Counted from the stretch's first letter, positions 8,725 through 17,590 are shown. The stretch is DNA of 64,000 bases from Parendozoicomonas haliclonae (GCF_900174585.1 NZ_FWPT01000003.1:248001-312000), one strand, 5' to 3'. Notes: a model not told the origin generated them from the letters alone. Translations and numbers: made by a program.

Positions 8725-9504
8725 ATGTCTGAGAATACCACCAAAGATCTGTTTGATCTCACCGGAAAAATCGCACTGGTCACTGGCGCCAGCCGGGGCA
8801 TTGGTGAATCCATTGCCCGCCTGCTGGCCGATCGTGGCGCCCACGTTATTGTCTCCAGCCGCAAATTGGATGGTTGTGAAGCAGTATGCAGCGCCATTCG
8901 CGACAATGGCGGTTCAGCAGAAGCCCTGCCCTGCCATGTTGGTGATATGGAACAGATCAGCAATCTGTTTACGACGATTAAAGAAAAACATGGTCGTCTG
9001 GATATTCTGGTCAACAATGCCGCAGCCAACCCTTACTTCGGCCATATTCTGGATACTGACCTCGGAGCCTACCAGAAGACCGTTGACGTAAATATCCGTG
9101 GTTACTTCTTTATGAGTGCCGAAGCCGGCAAGATTATGCGCAAGCAGGGCGGTGGTGCGATCGTCAATGTGGCTTCGGTCAATGGCGTAGTTCCCGGTCA
9201 TATGCAGGGCATCTACTCTGTGACCAAAGCTGCGGTTATCTCCATGACCAAAGCCTTTGCCAAGGAGTGTGCTGGTCTGAATATTCGCGTGAATGCTCTT
9301 CTGCCCGGCCTGACCGAGACCAAATTTGCCTCTGCGCTCACCGGCAACCCGGCCATTATGAAGCAGGCGCTTACCCATATCCCGATGAACCGCAGCGCGG
9401 ACCCGGATGAAATGGCCGGTACAGTGCTGTATCTGGTATCCGAGGCCTCCAGCTACACCACCGGAGCCTGTATTAATGTCGATGGCGGTTACCTGACCGT
9501 TTAA
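8725..9504 (+). CDS. Short-chain dehydrogenase/reductase (FabG-like)
   Basis: A classical SDR of 259 residues. It has TGASRGIG (18-25), NNAAANP (about 95-101), NVASVNG carrying the catalytic Ser, and YSVTKAAV with Tyr/Lys. The C-terminus YTTGACINVDGGYLTV is typical of FabG-like enzymes. It is the last gene of the dehydrogenase operon, 31 bp after the phosphatase and just ahead of a strong hairpin. It probably acts on a 3- or 4-hydroxyacyl substrate with NAD(P). It differs from the SDR at 6012, so the operon encodes two distinct oxidoreductases. Confidence 0.88.
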   Translation: MSENTTKDLFDLTGKIALVTGASRGIGESIARLLADRGAHVIVSSRKLDGCEAVCSAIRDNGGSAEALPCHVGDMEQISNLFTTIKEKHGRLDILVNNAAANPYFGHILDTDLGAYQKTVDVNIRGYFFMSAEAGKIMRKQGGGAIVNVASVNGVVPGHMQGIYSVTKAAVISMTKAFAKECAGLNIRVNALLPGLTETKFASALTGNPAIMKQALTHIPMNRSADPDEMAGTVLYLVSEASSYTTGACINVDGGYLTV

Positions 9505-9525
9505 CTGTTTCACCACGCCCACACC

Positions 9526-9560
9526 GCCGCAGCCGTTGTTATTCAACGGCTGCGGCTTTA
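9526..9560 (+). terminator. Intrinsic terminator-like hairpin
   Basis: Thirteen-base arms GCCGCAGCCGTTG / CAACGGCTGCGGC (9526-9538, 9544-9556) with a 5-nt loop, followed by TTTA. It closes the catabolic operon. The T tract is short, so termination may be incomplete. Confidence 0.65.
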
Positions 9561-9654
9561 GCAACAACACCTTTCCACTATTGTTGCTGACCGGCAACCG
9601 TGGCACTGTACGACGATTCCTTAATACCAATGATAACCAGCGTCGTCGTACCAG

Positions 9655-10566
9655 ATGCCTCTCAATGTTTTCCTGTTGCTGCCCCCCGGGCTGCGCTATA
9701 TGGCCTTGTCGGCCCTGGGCTTTGCCCTGATGACCGCCTGCGTTAAGGCAGTCAGTGTTTACAACATTCCGGTCATGGAGATTGTGGCCGCGCGGGCGCT
9801 GGTCTCTCTGGTGCTTAGCTATATTGATGTGCGCCGCAAAAAGATCTCTATCTGGGGTACCCATAAATCCCTGCTGATTGGACGTGGTGTCGCCGGTACC
9901 TTGGCCATGATGGCCATTTATTACACAGTCACTGTGATGCCGCTGGCGGAAGCGACAGTTATTCAATATCTGCATCCGGTGTTTACTGCTGTTCTGGCGC
10001 TTATCTTCCTCAAAGAGAAGGTTCGCTCCACCACGATTCTTGCCATTGTCATCAGCCTGACAGGTTTGGGCGTGGTGGTTATGCCAACAATTGATCCGGA
10101 TATTGTCGCCAACTTCTCGCCAATAGCTCTGGGAACCGCGCTGTTTGGTGCCTTTGGCAGTGCTGTCGCCTATGTCATAGTGCGCTGTCTGGCTCAGAAG
10201 AATGAGGATGGCTCGGTTATCATCTTCTACTTCCCGCTGGTTGCCCTGCCTATGTCGCTGATTCTTCTCGGTGACGACTTTGTGATGCCCGATCTTTGGC
10301 CAGCTTTCCTGCTGCTGATGCTGGGTGTGTTTACCCAGATTGGCCAGATTGGTCTGACCAAAGCAATGAAGTGTGATGATGCAGCTATCGCCACCGCCTA
10401 CTCCTACGTGCAGGTGATTTTCTCTGCCGCACTGGGTTGGGTGTTCTTTGATGAGATTCCTTTGATCACCACGGTTCTTGGTGGTGCGCTGATTATTATT
10501 GGCGCTCTGGTGAATGTTCTCGGTGGCCGAATGGCCCGAAAGTTGGCCAGCGCTGAGGCTCGTTAA
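9655..10566 (+). CDS. EamA/DMT-superfamily transporter
   Basis: A 303-residue protein with about ten hydrophobic helices arranged as two EamA repeats. The pattern AEATVIQYLHPVFTAVLALIFLKEK at the end of repeat one is characteristic, with a matching segment near the C-terminus (AIATAYSYVQVIFSAALGWVFF). Family members move metabolites such as amino acids, nucleobases or S-adenosylmethionine across the inner membrane; this one's substrate is unknown. The GNAT gene follows 1 bp after its stop and is probably cotranscribed. An ATG nine bases downstream (9664) is an alternative start. Confidence 0.85.
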   Translation: MPLNVFLLLPPGLRYMALSALGFALMTACVKAVSVYNIPVMEIVAARALVSLVLSYIDVRRKKISIWGTHKSLLIGRGVAGTLAMMAIYYTVTVMPLAEATVIQYLHPVFTAVLALIFLKEKVRSTTILAIVISLTGLGVVVMPTIDPDIVANFSPIALGTALFGAFGSAVAYVIVRCLAQKNEDGSVIIFYFPLVALPMSLILLGDDFVMPDLWPAFLLLMLGVFTQIGQIGLTKAMKCDDAAIATAYSYVQVIFSAALGWVFFDEIPLITTVLGGALIIIGALVNVLGGRMARKLASAEAR

Positions 10567-10567
10567 G

Positions 10568-11038
10568 ATGGAGATTCGCAACCTTAACGCCTGCCCGGAA
10601 GCGCTGCCAGCTCTGGCTGAGTGGCACTACGACGAGTGGGCTCATCTCTACCCGAAGGAAACACTGGCCAGCTTTACTAACGATCTGGCCAGAGGCCTAA
10701 GTGAAGAAACCCTGCCAACAACTCTGGTTGTTTATGAGCAAGGTGAAATTATCGGTTCAGCCAGCCTGATTGAAGACGATATGGACAGCCATCCGGAACT
10801 AAGTCCTTGGCTGGCCAATGTTTTCATTCGGGAAGATCATCGGGGCCGTGGACTAGGCCAGTTGATTGCCAAAGCAATTATGGACTTTGCCAAAGCAAAG
10901 AATATTGATGAAATGTTTCTGTTCACCCCGGACCAGCAAACCTTTTATGAACGGCTGGGCTGGACGCTGCGAAACCGGGAAAGCTATCACGGCGAAGATG
11001 TCTCATTGATGAGTTACCAGCCAAGCAATCGTAGGTAA
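10568..11038 (+). CDS. GNAT-family N-acetyltransferase
   Basis: A 156-residue acetyltransferase. It has the acetyl-CoA pyrophosphate-binding motif in VFIREDHRGRGLGQLIAKAIM (R/Q-x-x-G-x-G/A type, about 83-103) and the C-terminal FTPDQQTFYERLGW. The ATG at 10568 is chosen because it sits one base after the EamA stop; a longer frame from 10514 would overlap EamA by 53 bp without a better ribosome site. The acceptor is unknown. Coupling with the transporter suggests modification of the transported compound or its relatives. Confidence 0.83.
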   Translation: MEIRNLNACPEALPALAEWHYDEWAHLYPKETLASFTNDLARGLSEETLPTTLVVYEQGEIIGSASLIEDDMDSHPELSPWLANVFIREDHRGRGLGQLIAKAIMDFAKAKNIDEMFLFTPDQQTFYERLGWTLRNRESYHGEDVSLMSYQPSNRR

Positions 11039-11046
11039 TCCAGCAC

Positions 11047-11080
11047 AGGAGCGGGCATCATGAGATACCCGCTCCTTTAT
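11047..11080. terminator. Bidirectional intrinsic terminator
   Basis: Arms AGGAGCGGG / CCCGCTCCT (11047-11055, 11068-11076) followed by TTTAT, placed between convergent genes. Confidence 0.7.
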
Positions 11081-11091
11081 AGAACACGTGC

Positions 11092-11751
11092 TTACAGTAC
11101 ACGCTTCATAGCACTGTACTCACCACCTGTCTTCAAGACGACAGTGACATCCTGTTTGTTGCGGTTACGGAAGAACCAGCCATGGTTCCCTTTAAAGGCT
11201 GCCTCCAGCTCACCTTCATCCTGTGGCACGCCACGACCCTTCTCATAGGAAATGGAACGACCGCTACCATCACCGTGGGTATCGTAATTAACCGGCCCGC
11301 CAATAGCATTCCAGGTAAAGGTCGCCACTTCACCTTCTTTCATCACCAGCTTAATCTCAGCTCCCTGCCCTGGTGTTAGTGGAATACGGACCTCATCACG
11401 CCAGACAACAGCCGGTTCGACAACGGTTATTACTTTAGGTGGCTCTATAACCGCCGGAGCAGAAACAACTTCCGCAACCTGTTCAGGCTTTGCTGGGGCA
11501 CTGACTTCTTTTTGAACCTGCTGAGTGGCAGCGCGATCTGCCGCAGCCTCTTCCGCCAGCTGCTCTTTGATCTCTCCCATCTCGGTCAGACCAAGAATAC
11601 GTCCGGCACCGGTTGGATCAATAGCGTATTCGGATGGCAGAATCACTGTGACCAGAACCACAATCGCAACGACTAAGGCGATCACTGTTGAGCGCAGCAG
11701 TTGCAGTGAAGACGGGAGTTCATCCCGGGTGGGTTTATCTGCGTTGTACAT
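11092..11751 (-). CDS. Transmembrane anchor protein linked to HupE
   Basis: A 219-residue protein. It has a single membrane segment (STVIALVVAIVVLVTVILP, about 26-44), an Ala/Glu/Pro-rich linker (about 75-125) and a C-terminal globular domain (VRIPLTPGQGAEIKLVMKEG... GGEYSAMKRVL). Proteins of this shape are often encoded beside HupE/UreJ membrane proteins and annotated only as a transmembrane anchor protein; the function is not established. It lies 53 bp downstream of the HupE gene, same strand. The C-terminal domain has a beta-rich pattern and probably faces the periplasm. Confidence 0.65.
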   Translation of the reverse strand: MYNADKPTRDELPSSLQLLRSTVIALVVAIVVLVTVILPSEYAIDPTGAGRILGLTEMGEIKEQLAEEAAADRAATQQVQKEVSAPAKPEQVAEVVSAPAVIEPPKVITVVEPAVVWRDEVRIPLTPGQGAEIKLVMKEGEVATFTWNAIGGPVNYDTHGDGSGRSISYEKGRGVPQDEGELEAAFKGNHGWFFRNRNKQDVTVVLKTGGEYSAMKRVL

Positions 11752-11804
11752 AATTTTTATCCTTAATCTTTGTTCTTATCGGGCTGCTTTTAGGAAGCGG
11801 GTCT

Positions 11805-12527
11805 TTAATTGACAAACAGACCCGTCAGCTGAAAGCCGATCAACATAAAGCCAGCACTCATCATCGCCACATTGGCGGTATAGGCGTGAGTCCAGAAACC
11901 TGGCAAGCGTCGCCAGTAGCCCATCAAAATCAGAATTCCTCCTAATGCCAGCAACTGGCCGATCTCAACACCCACGTTGAAAGCCAGAAGATTCGGCACC
12001 AGACCATCAGGGGAGATGTCGTATTCGATAATCTTGGTCGACAAACCAAAACCATGGCAGAAACCAAAGATCAGTGTGGCCCACTTGGTATTCGGCTGAA
12101 ATCCAAACCAGCGCTGGAAAGCACCCAGATTATCCAAAGCCTTGTAGACGACAGAGAGGCCGATAATGGCATCAATGATGTAACTGTTAATGCCGATATT
12201 GAAAAACACACCCAACAACAACGTGGTGGAGTGGCCAATGGCAAACAGGCTTACATAGACAGCTACATGCCTCAGCTTGTACAGAAAGAAAATAACCCCG
12301 AACAGAAACAGAATATGGTCATATCCGGTCACCATATGTTTGGCACCCAGATAGGTGAAGGCGATCAGATGAACACCACTGATCTCCTGAATATAACCCT
12401 TGTCCCCTTCGGCGACAGCATGGGCAAAGCCTTCAGGGCTGAACAACATCAGCACCGCCATGCAGAGCAGGAAAAATAACGATTTATCGGGCACAGACGT
12501 ATGTCTGCCCCAGGATATAAACGACAT
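11805..12527 (-). CDS. HupE/UreJ-family membrane protein
   Basis: A 240-residue polytopic membrane protein of the HupE/UreJ family, whose characterised members are nickel or cobalt permeases. It has an N-terminal signal-like segment ending at FAHA, then GAKHMVTGYDHILFLFGVIFFL, in which the His-x(6)-Asp-His pair is the conserved metal-handling element. Further conserved His residues are in AIGHSTTL and FCHGFGLS. I chose ATG 12527 over GTG 12569 because CGGAG lies seven bases upstream of it. It lies between a His-rich small protein and a membrane-anchored protein, which supports a metal-related role. The metal is not determinable. Confidence 0.82.
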   Translation of the reverse strand: MSFISWGRHTSVPDKSLFFLLCMAVLMLFSPEGFAHAVAEGDKGYIQEISGVHLIAFTYLGAKHMVTGYDHILFLFGVIFFLYKLRHVAVYVSLFAIGHSTTLLLGVFFNIGINSYIIDAIIGLSVVYKALDNLGAFQRWFGFQPNTKWATLIFGFCHGFGLSTKIIEYDISPDGLVPNLLAFNVGVEIGQLLALGGILILMGYWRRLPGFWTHAYTANVAMMSAGFMLIGFQLTGLFVN

Positions 12528-12554
12528 AAAGACTCCGTTTGTAGAATGAACAAG

Positions 12555-12571
12555 CGGTGGTTTCACCACCG
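12555..12571. promoter_or_regulatory. Palindrome ahead of HupE
   Basis: A perfect 7-bp inverted repeat, CGGTGGT-TTC-ACCACCG, between the small His-rich gene and the HupE start. It could be an operator or an mRNA hairpin; no T tract follows on the coding strand. Confidence 0.4.
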
Positions 12572-12578
12572 AAAGAAT

Positions 12579-12929
12579 TCACGCAAACAGAGAAATGGGG
12601 GGGCGCAACAAGCGATAGTTACGTTTAATGCGAAACGTTACCGACAGCAGAGCAGGGGGAGTATTCACCATGCTCATCAACGCCAGAGATGTGACCGGTA
12701 ATCGATCGGGGCTTTCGTGGAGATGATTACCAGCATCGTGACCATGGGTCATATCATGGCTGTGACCATAAAGAGCTTCATGGGAAGACTGTTGAGAGGG
12801 TTCGAGAACAGAGAAGCCGTGAAAGCTGGTATCGCTGGCAGTCGCGACCACAATCGAGCCTGTCAGACCGCCCATAAGCAGCATCAAAAACAGACAGAAA
12901 GCAGAAACCCTTACCAGCATTTGAATCAT
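12579..12929 (-). CDS. Small histidine-rich exported/membrane protein
   Basis: A 116-residue protein with an N-terminal hydrophobic segment (VSAFCLFLMLLMGGLTGSIVVATA). A His-rich stretch follows (SHEALYGHSHDMTHGHDAGNHLHE, about 50-72, seven histidines), which looks like a metal-binding loop. A short second hydrophobic part and a basic C-terminus end the protein. I recognise no named family. Its position directly upstream of HupE and the anchor protein suggests a metal chaperone or sensor for that operon (inference). Confidence 0.6.
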   Translation of the reverse strand: MIQMLVRVSAFCLFLMLLMGGLTGSIVVATASDTSFHGFSVLEPSQQSSHEALYGHSHDMTHGHDAGNHLHESPDRLPVTSLALMSMVNTPPALLSVTFRIKRNYRLLRPPISLFA

Positions 12930-12963
12930 TTTATTTATTAGTCATTTTTTCATTTGACCGTTT

Positions 12964-13932
12964 TTATTCGGTCAATGCAACCTGCTCTATCGTCTCACTC
13001 TCACCACGCAACACGGCAAGGTGAGTACAAATGACGTCTTCAATCACCGCCATCAGCCACTGCAGGCGCGGGTGATCTTTATCCCTGTGCCGCACCACCA
13101 TCTCGATATCAAAATCCGAAACCGGTACTGGAGGCTCGCAGAGTGTGAGCTGGTCTTCAAAGAGAGATGCTCGCCCGACCATCTCCGCCATCACACAAAT
13201 CAGACGCCGGCCGGACAACAAATTTCGTACCGACAGAAAACGACTGGAACCCAATACCACCCGGCGCTGACAACCAAGATCGGCCAACGCCTTATCCACC
13301 CGGCTGCGCAGTTCACCACCGGCGGTAATCATCGCTTGAGGCGTGGCAATATAATCTTCCAGCGAAATAGGAAGGGAAAGATTCAGCACTTCATTATCAA
13401 ACAGGCAGACATGCTTTTCCCGGTAAAGCACTGCACGGGAGAGGCTGTCTCCAAGTGTTTCAAAGGTACCAATAGCAAGATCCACTTCCCCCGACTCCAC
13501 CGCCTGTTGGCAGTTGCCGTCATCAATCGCCCGAAAGATAACCGGGGCCTGAGGAGCATCGTGAAACAGTCGATCAAGCAGCGCCGGACCGAAGACCATT
13601 TCCGAATAATCATTCAGCCCGATAACAATGCGCTCCTTGCTGGCAAGGGGATCAAACAGTCCGGTAGTAATGATTTCATCCCGCACAATAGTCAGAACCA
13701 GACGTACTTTATCGGACAGTTCCTCTGCCCGCCGGGTGGGCACCATCTCATGCCCCTGTCGTTCAAACAGAGGATCATTCAATAACTGCCGAAGACGCCC
13801 GAGGTTATAACTCATGGCCGACTGGCCAATATGCAACTGTGCCGCCGCACGGGAGACACTGCGGCAGGTCATCAGGGCATCAAATGTGCGCAGCAGGTTC
13901 AGATCCACAGAGCGCCAGTTAAATTCCGCCAT
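12964..13932 (-). CDS. LysR-family transcriptional regulator
   Basis: A 322-residue LysR regulator. The N-terminal HTH is VDLNLLRTFDALMTCRSVSRAAAQLHIGQSAMSYNLGRLRQLL (about 9-51), followed by a substrate-binding domain of the NodD/SyrM/PcaQ-like type. It is divergent from the MurE-like gene (start 14071) and lies 34 bp upstream of the His-rich/HupE operon on the same strand. Either or both may be its targets. The 138 bp before 14071 are AT-rich. Confidence 0.88.
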   Translation of the reverse strand: MAEFNWRSVDLNLLRTFDALMTCRSVSRAAAQLHIGQSAMSYNLGRLRQLLNDPLFERQGHEMVPTRRAEELSDKVRLVLTIVRDEIITTGLFDPLASKERIVIGLNDYSEMVFGPALLDRLFHDAPQAPVIFRAIDDGNCQQAVESGEVDLAIGTFETLGDSLSRAVLYREKHVCLFDNEVLNLSLPISLEDYIATPQAMITAGGELRSRVDKALADLGCQRRVVLGSSRFLSVRNLLSGRRLICVMAEMVGRASLFEDQLTLCEPPVPVSDFDIEMVVRHRDKDHPRLQWLMAVIEDVICTHLAVLRGESETIEQVALTE

Positions 13933-14070
13933 TTCCAGTCCTGAGTGAAGATATCACTTCACCTGCATCTATCGATTGAATCAATAATAAATAACAAAAT
14001 ATTCGATTTCACCAATACAAAGGCAAATCGTAAACTAGGCGACAGTCTTTTTTCTTTTTGCGAGTGCGCC

Positions 14071-15600
14071 ATGCACGACTTTGTCTGTCCTGAATCTCTT
14101 CGCTCTGCTCTTGAACAACTCAAGGCTCTGCCGGTTTCCGGCTTTCAGACTGACAGCCGCGCTGTGCAGCCCGGTCATGTGTTTGTCTGTAAGGAAGGAC
14201 TGACTCAGGATGGCCACCAGCATATTCACGAAGCCGTCACCAAAGGCGCTATTGCCATTATTGCCCTGCGGCCGGTCAAGGCCTCGGTACCGGTGATTGT
14301 TGTTGAGAACTTTGCTGCTACCGTCGAGCTGGTCAGTGCCTGGTACAACACTCCGCAAAAGCGTCTCTACAACATTGGCGTGACTGGCACCAATGGCAAA
14401 ACCACCGTTGCCTATATTCTGGCCCAGATGCTCAACCAAACGACCAGTGCTGCTTATACCGGAACCCTTGGCTGTCTGTTTGATCGCCAACTATTCCCAC
14501 TGACCAATACCACCCCCGATCCATTGATTTTGCTGACCATGATGCATGAGATGGTTGAAGCAGGAGTCGAGTGTCAGGTTATGGAAGTCAGCAGCCATGC
14601 TCTGGATCAGGGCCGCGTTGCAATGATGCAGTTCGACTGTGTGATCTTTACCAATATCGGCGAAGACCACCTCGATTACCACGGCAGCCGCGAAGAGTAT
14701 GTGCAGGCCAAGCTGACTCTGCTTGATCGCCTGAAAGATGGCGGCACGGTGATTGTCAATAATGATGACCCGATCACCGATACCATTTTGAAAAGCTGCC
14801 CTGCGAGTGCACGTGTTATCAGTTACAGCCACACCGAATGCACCAATGCTGATATAAAAGCCATGAGCAGCCTACCGGGGGCCGCGGGAACAGCCTTTGA
14901 ACTGCACACGGCAATCGAAGGGAAGGAATCTCTGACTCAACCAGCCTTCACGCCACTGCCATTCTTATACAACCTGGAAAACAGTCTTGCCGCTTTGGCT
15001 GGGTTTTATGCCAAAACCGGCAATATCTCCGCAGGCATTCAGGTATTGAAACAACTTGAACCGGTACCCGGACGCTGCGAAACCATCGCCCTTGCTAATG
15101 GGGCCACGGTTCTGGTGGATTATGCACACAACCGTGATGGTCTGGAGAGTCTGCTGAACCAGACCCGTGCCCTGCTGCCCACAGGAAAACTAATTCATCT
15201 GGTTACCGGCCTGACCGGCGAACGTTTGCAGGATGCCGAGGAGACCGGAGCCCTGTGCAGTGCCATGGCAGATAAAATCTGGTTTACCTGTCACAACCCG
15301 CTGGGTCTTGCACATGATGCCGTACCGCTGGCTATGCAGGCCCGTGCCGATAAACAACGCTGCCATATTGTTTTAGATCGTCAGCAGGCTATCCGTGAAG
15401 CTATGGCAGAACTCAACGACGGTGATGTTCTGCTGGTGTGTGGCAAGGGTCGGGAGAGCTATCAATATATGCTGGCCGATAAAACCAAACCCGAACCGTA
15501 TATCGGCGATAACGAAACTGTGCTTTGCGTGGCTGCCGAGCTGTTTCCAGAGCTATCCAATCAGGCCCATCAGGCATCGTTGATAGAAGGCAGACAATAA
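14071..15600 (+). CDS. MurE-like Mur ligase paralogue
   Basis: A 509-residue Mur ligase with the three-domain layout: N-terminal UDP-substrate domain with SGFQTDSRAVQPGHVFVC, ATP site GVTGTNGKTTVAYIL (about 102-116), central VMEVSSHALDQGRV and TNIGEDHLDYHG, and C-terminal domain with VDYAHNRDGLESLL. The motif DNPR that recognises meso-diaminopimelate in canonical MurE is replaced by HNPLGL (about 406-411). The arginine is lost, so the added amino acid is probably not diaminopimelate. The gene is not in a division/cell-wall cluster and is coupled to an MFS exporter (TAATG). It may build a peptide-linked product for export. I chose ATG 14071; the upstream frame to 13945 lacks family similarity. 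Confidence 0.82.
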   Translation: MHDFVCPESLRSALEQLKALPVSGFQTDSRAVQPGHVFVCKEGLTQDGHQHIHEAVTKGAIAIIALRPVKASVPVIVVENFAATVELVSAWYNTPQKRLYNIGVTGTNGKTTVAYILAQMLNQTTSAAYTGTLGCLFDRQLFPLTNTTPDPLILLTMMHEMVEAGVECQVMEVSSHALDQGRVAMMQFDCVIFTNIGEDHLDYHGSREEYVQAKLTLLDRLKDGGTVIVNNDDPITDTILKSCPASARVISYSHTECTNADIKAMSSLPGAAGTAFELHTAIEGKESLTQPAFTPLPFLYNLENSLAALAGFYAKTGNISAGIQVLKQLEPVPGRCETIALANGATVLVDYAHNRDGLESLLNQTRALLPTGKLIHLVTGLTGERLQDAEETGALCSAMADKIWFTCHNPLGLAHDAVPLAMQARADKQRCHIVLDRQQAIREAMAELNDGDVLLVCGKGRESYQYMLADKTKPEPYIGDNETVLCVAAELFPELSNQAHQASLIEGRQ

Positions 15601-16817
15601 TGAATACCACAACTGTCCCTGCCCTGATCAATAACCGTGATTACCGCAACCTGTTCCTTGCCCAACTGACCAGTCTGGCGGGAACCGGCATCAGCAGTAT
15701 TGCTCTGGCTCTGCTGGCTTATAACCTGGCCGGTGATGAAGCCGGTAAAGTTCTGGGAACAGCATTGGCTCTGAAAATTCTGGCCTATGTGTTTCTGGCG
15801 CCGGTATTCAGCAATATTGCCCAACAGCTGCCGCCACGGCTATGGCTCTCTTTTCTGGATTTTGCCCGGGCCGGGCTGTTGCTGTTTCTACCTTTTGTGA
15901 CCGAGATCTGGCAGGTTTATCTGCTGATCTTTCTGATCAATGCCTGTTCGGCCGGCTTTACTCCGGTCTATCAGGCGCTACTGCCAAGAGTACTACCAGA
16001 CAAGGATCAATATACCCGGGCACTGTCTAACAGTCGGTTGGCCTACGATCTTGAACAACTCCTCAGCCCATCTCTGGCGGCAATTTTGCTGACTGTAATG
16101 TCGTCCACCAGCCTGTTTGTTGCGGATGCCTTTACCTTTATTATCTCTGCCGCACTGATTCTTTGCTGCTCACCAGCCGTTGTCTCAAAATCCCCCGGCA
16201 ACGGTCAATCCCGCTTCCACCGGGGCTTAACCACAGGCGTCAGCACTTATTTGAAAACACCAGAGCTGCGTATACTGCTCGCTGGCTATCTCGCAGTAGC
16301 CAGCGCAAGCGCCATGGCGATAGTGAACACGGTTGTTTATGTGCAGGAACAGCTGGGCGGTGGTAATGAAGAGACCGCTCTGGCCATGGCGGTGATGGGC
16401 TCCGGTTCCATGGCTGTTGCGTTACTGCTACCCAACTGGCTGAAGACCCATACCATTCAACCACTGTTGTTCACCGGCGCAGGCTTGATCACGGCTACCC
16501 TGTTACTGGCTACCACATTGCCAGATTGGATCGCCTTTGCTGCACTCTGGTTCACTCTGGGTGCAGGCCTCGCCATGATTCAAACCCCATCCGGCCTGCT
16601 TATTACCCGTGCAGCCAATGATGAGAACCGTAACGCCCTGTTTGCCGCCCAGTTTTCCCTGTCTCACGCCTGCTGGTTTATCACTTACCTGCTGGCGGGA
16701 TGGTGCAGCGCCACTGTCGGTCTGGAAACAACATTCCTGATTATGAGCCTGATTGCACTGACAGGGCTGTTGCTGATGCTCTACCTCTCCAAAGGTAAAC
16801 GTTCACTGTCGTTCTGA
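15600..16817 (+). CDS. MFS transporter (MFS_3/EntS-like exporter type)
   Basis: A 405-residue major-facilitator protein with about twelve helices. The N-terminal part NRDYRNLFLAQLTSLAGTGISSIALALLAYNL is typical of the MFS_3 group that includes siderophore and drug exporters. The loop between helices 2 and 3 is LAPVFSNIAQQLPPRLWLSF. Its ATG overlaps the MurE-like stop by one base (TAATG), so the two proteins are made together. This suggests export of the ligase product (inference). The 3' end overlaps the convergent gene by 37 bp. Confidence 0.83.
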   Translation: MNTTTVPALINNRDYRNLFLAQLTSLAGTGISSIALALLAYNLAGDEAGKVLGTALALKILAYVFLAPVFSNIAQQLPPRLWLSFLDFARAGLLLFLPFVTEIWQVYLLIFLINACSAGFTPVYQALLPRVLPDKDQYTRALSNSRLAYDLEQLLSPSLAAILLTVMSSTSLFVADAFTFIISAALILCCSPAVVSKSPGNGQSRFHRGLTTGVSTYLKTPELRILLAGYLAVASASAMAIVNTVVYVQEQLGGGNEETALAMAVMGSGSMAVALLLPNWLKTHTIQPLLFTGAGLITATLLLATTLPDWIAFAALWFTLGAGLAMIQTPSGLLITRAANDENRNALFAAQFSLSHACWFITYLLAGWCSATVGLETTFLIMSLIALTGLLLMLYLSKGKRSLSF

Positions 16818-17482
16818 AGCGCGCGGCTTTCATAAATATGCACGCCTTCACCGGAGCCTAAGGCCAGTGTCACCATAGCACTGGCTACTTGGGCTGTGCG
16901 AATCGGGCGGTAATTCCCAAAACCGGGAATAAAAGACAGCAGCTTCAACGGCAGCTGAGCCAGATGCTCCCCCAGGCGAAACTCATTACGCTCTCCCACC
17001 AGAAGGCTGGGTCGCACAATGATCAGAGAAGGCAACTGCAATGCTTTAAGAGCCTGCTCCATCTCGGCTTTGGTACGCAGATAAAGCCCTTTATTTTTGC
17101 CGGAGCCCGCACCAATCGAGCTGATAACGGCAAAGCGTTCAACTTGGGCATCCTTGGCCAGTAGGCCCAGATTCAGCACATAATCAAAATCAACCTTGCG
17201 AAACGCTTCCGCTGAGCCTGCCTTCTTGCGCGTGGTTCCCAGACAACAGAAAACATCTGTCGCTTGAGGCTCGGGTAACGTGCCCAGATCAAGATTGTCG
17301 AAATCAACAATCCGTTCGTCCAACTTGGGATCAGCAATCCCCGAGGGGCGACGTACCAGACTGATCACCCGCTCATATTCGGGAGCCTGTAACAGCCGAT
17401 CAAGCACATGACGGCCAACAGCACCAGAGCTGCCCGCTACTATCGCACATCGTCGTTCAGTTCGATTTTCCCGAATACTCAT
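16781..17482 (-). CDS. NAD(P)-binding atypical SDR (HTATIP2-like)
   Basis: A 233-residue Rossmann-fold protein. It has the dinucleotide motif AIVAGSSGAVGRHVLDRLL (about 13-31), VFCCLGTTRKKAGSAEAF and the C-terminal LPSLIIVRPSLLVGERNE. These fit the atypical SDR group that includes HTATIP2/YbjT-like oxidoreductases. Substrate unknown. It is divergent from the sulfate-permease-family gene (109 bp apart), and its 3' end overlaps the MFS gene in antisense. Confidence 0.78.
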   Translation of the reverse strand: MSIRENRTERRCAIVAGSSGAVGRHVLDRLLQAPEYERVISLVRRPSGIADPKLDERIVDFDNLDLGTLPEPQATDVFCCLGTTRKKAGSAEAFRKVDFDYVLNLGLLAKDAQVERFAVISSIGAGSGKNKGLYLRTKAEMEQALKALQLPSLIIVRPSLLVGERNEFRLGEHLAQLPLKLLSFIPGFGNYRPIRTAQVASAMVTLALGSGEGVHIYESRALQNDSERLPLER

Positions 17483-17590
17483 CCGTTACACCCTCATTTC
17501 CATAAGCACTTATATCCTAATCCGAAATTTGGCACTACTATTCGCGGCTCTCTATCTTTCCATCATCTCTATCCAGAAAACAGTAGAACC

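Noticed and set aside
8914-10581. A 555-aa open frame on the minus strand
   Set aside because: It lies antisense to an SDR and an EamA transporter with clear family motifs; its composition is the His/Gln/Asn-rich shadow of those genes.
13945-14070. A 42-residue N-terminal extension of the MurE-like protein
   Set aside because: The stretch is AT-rich promoter DNA with no family similarity; the ATG at 14071 begins the Mur domain.
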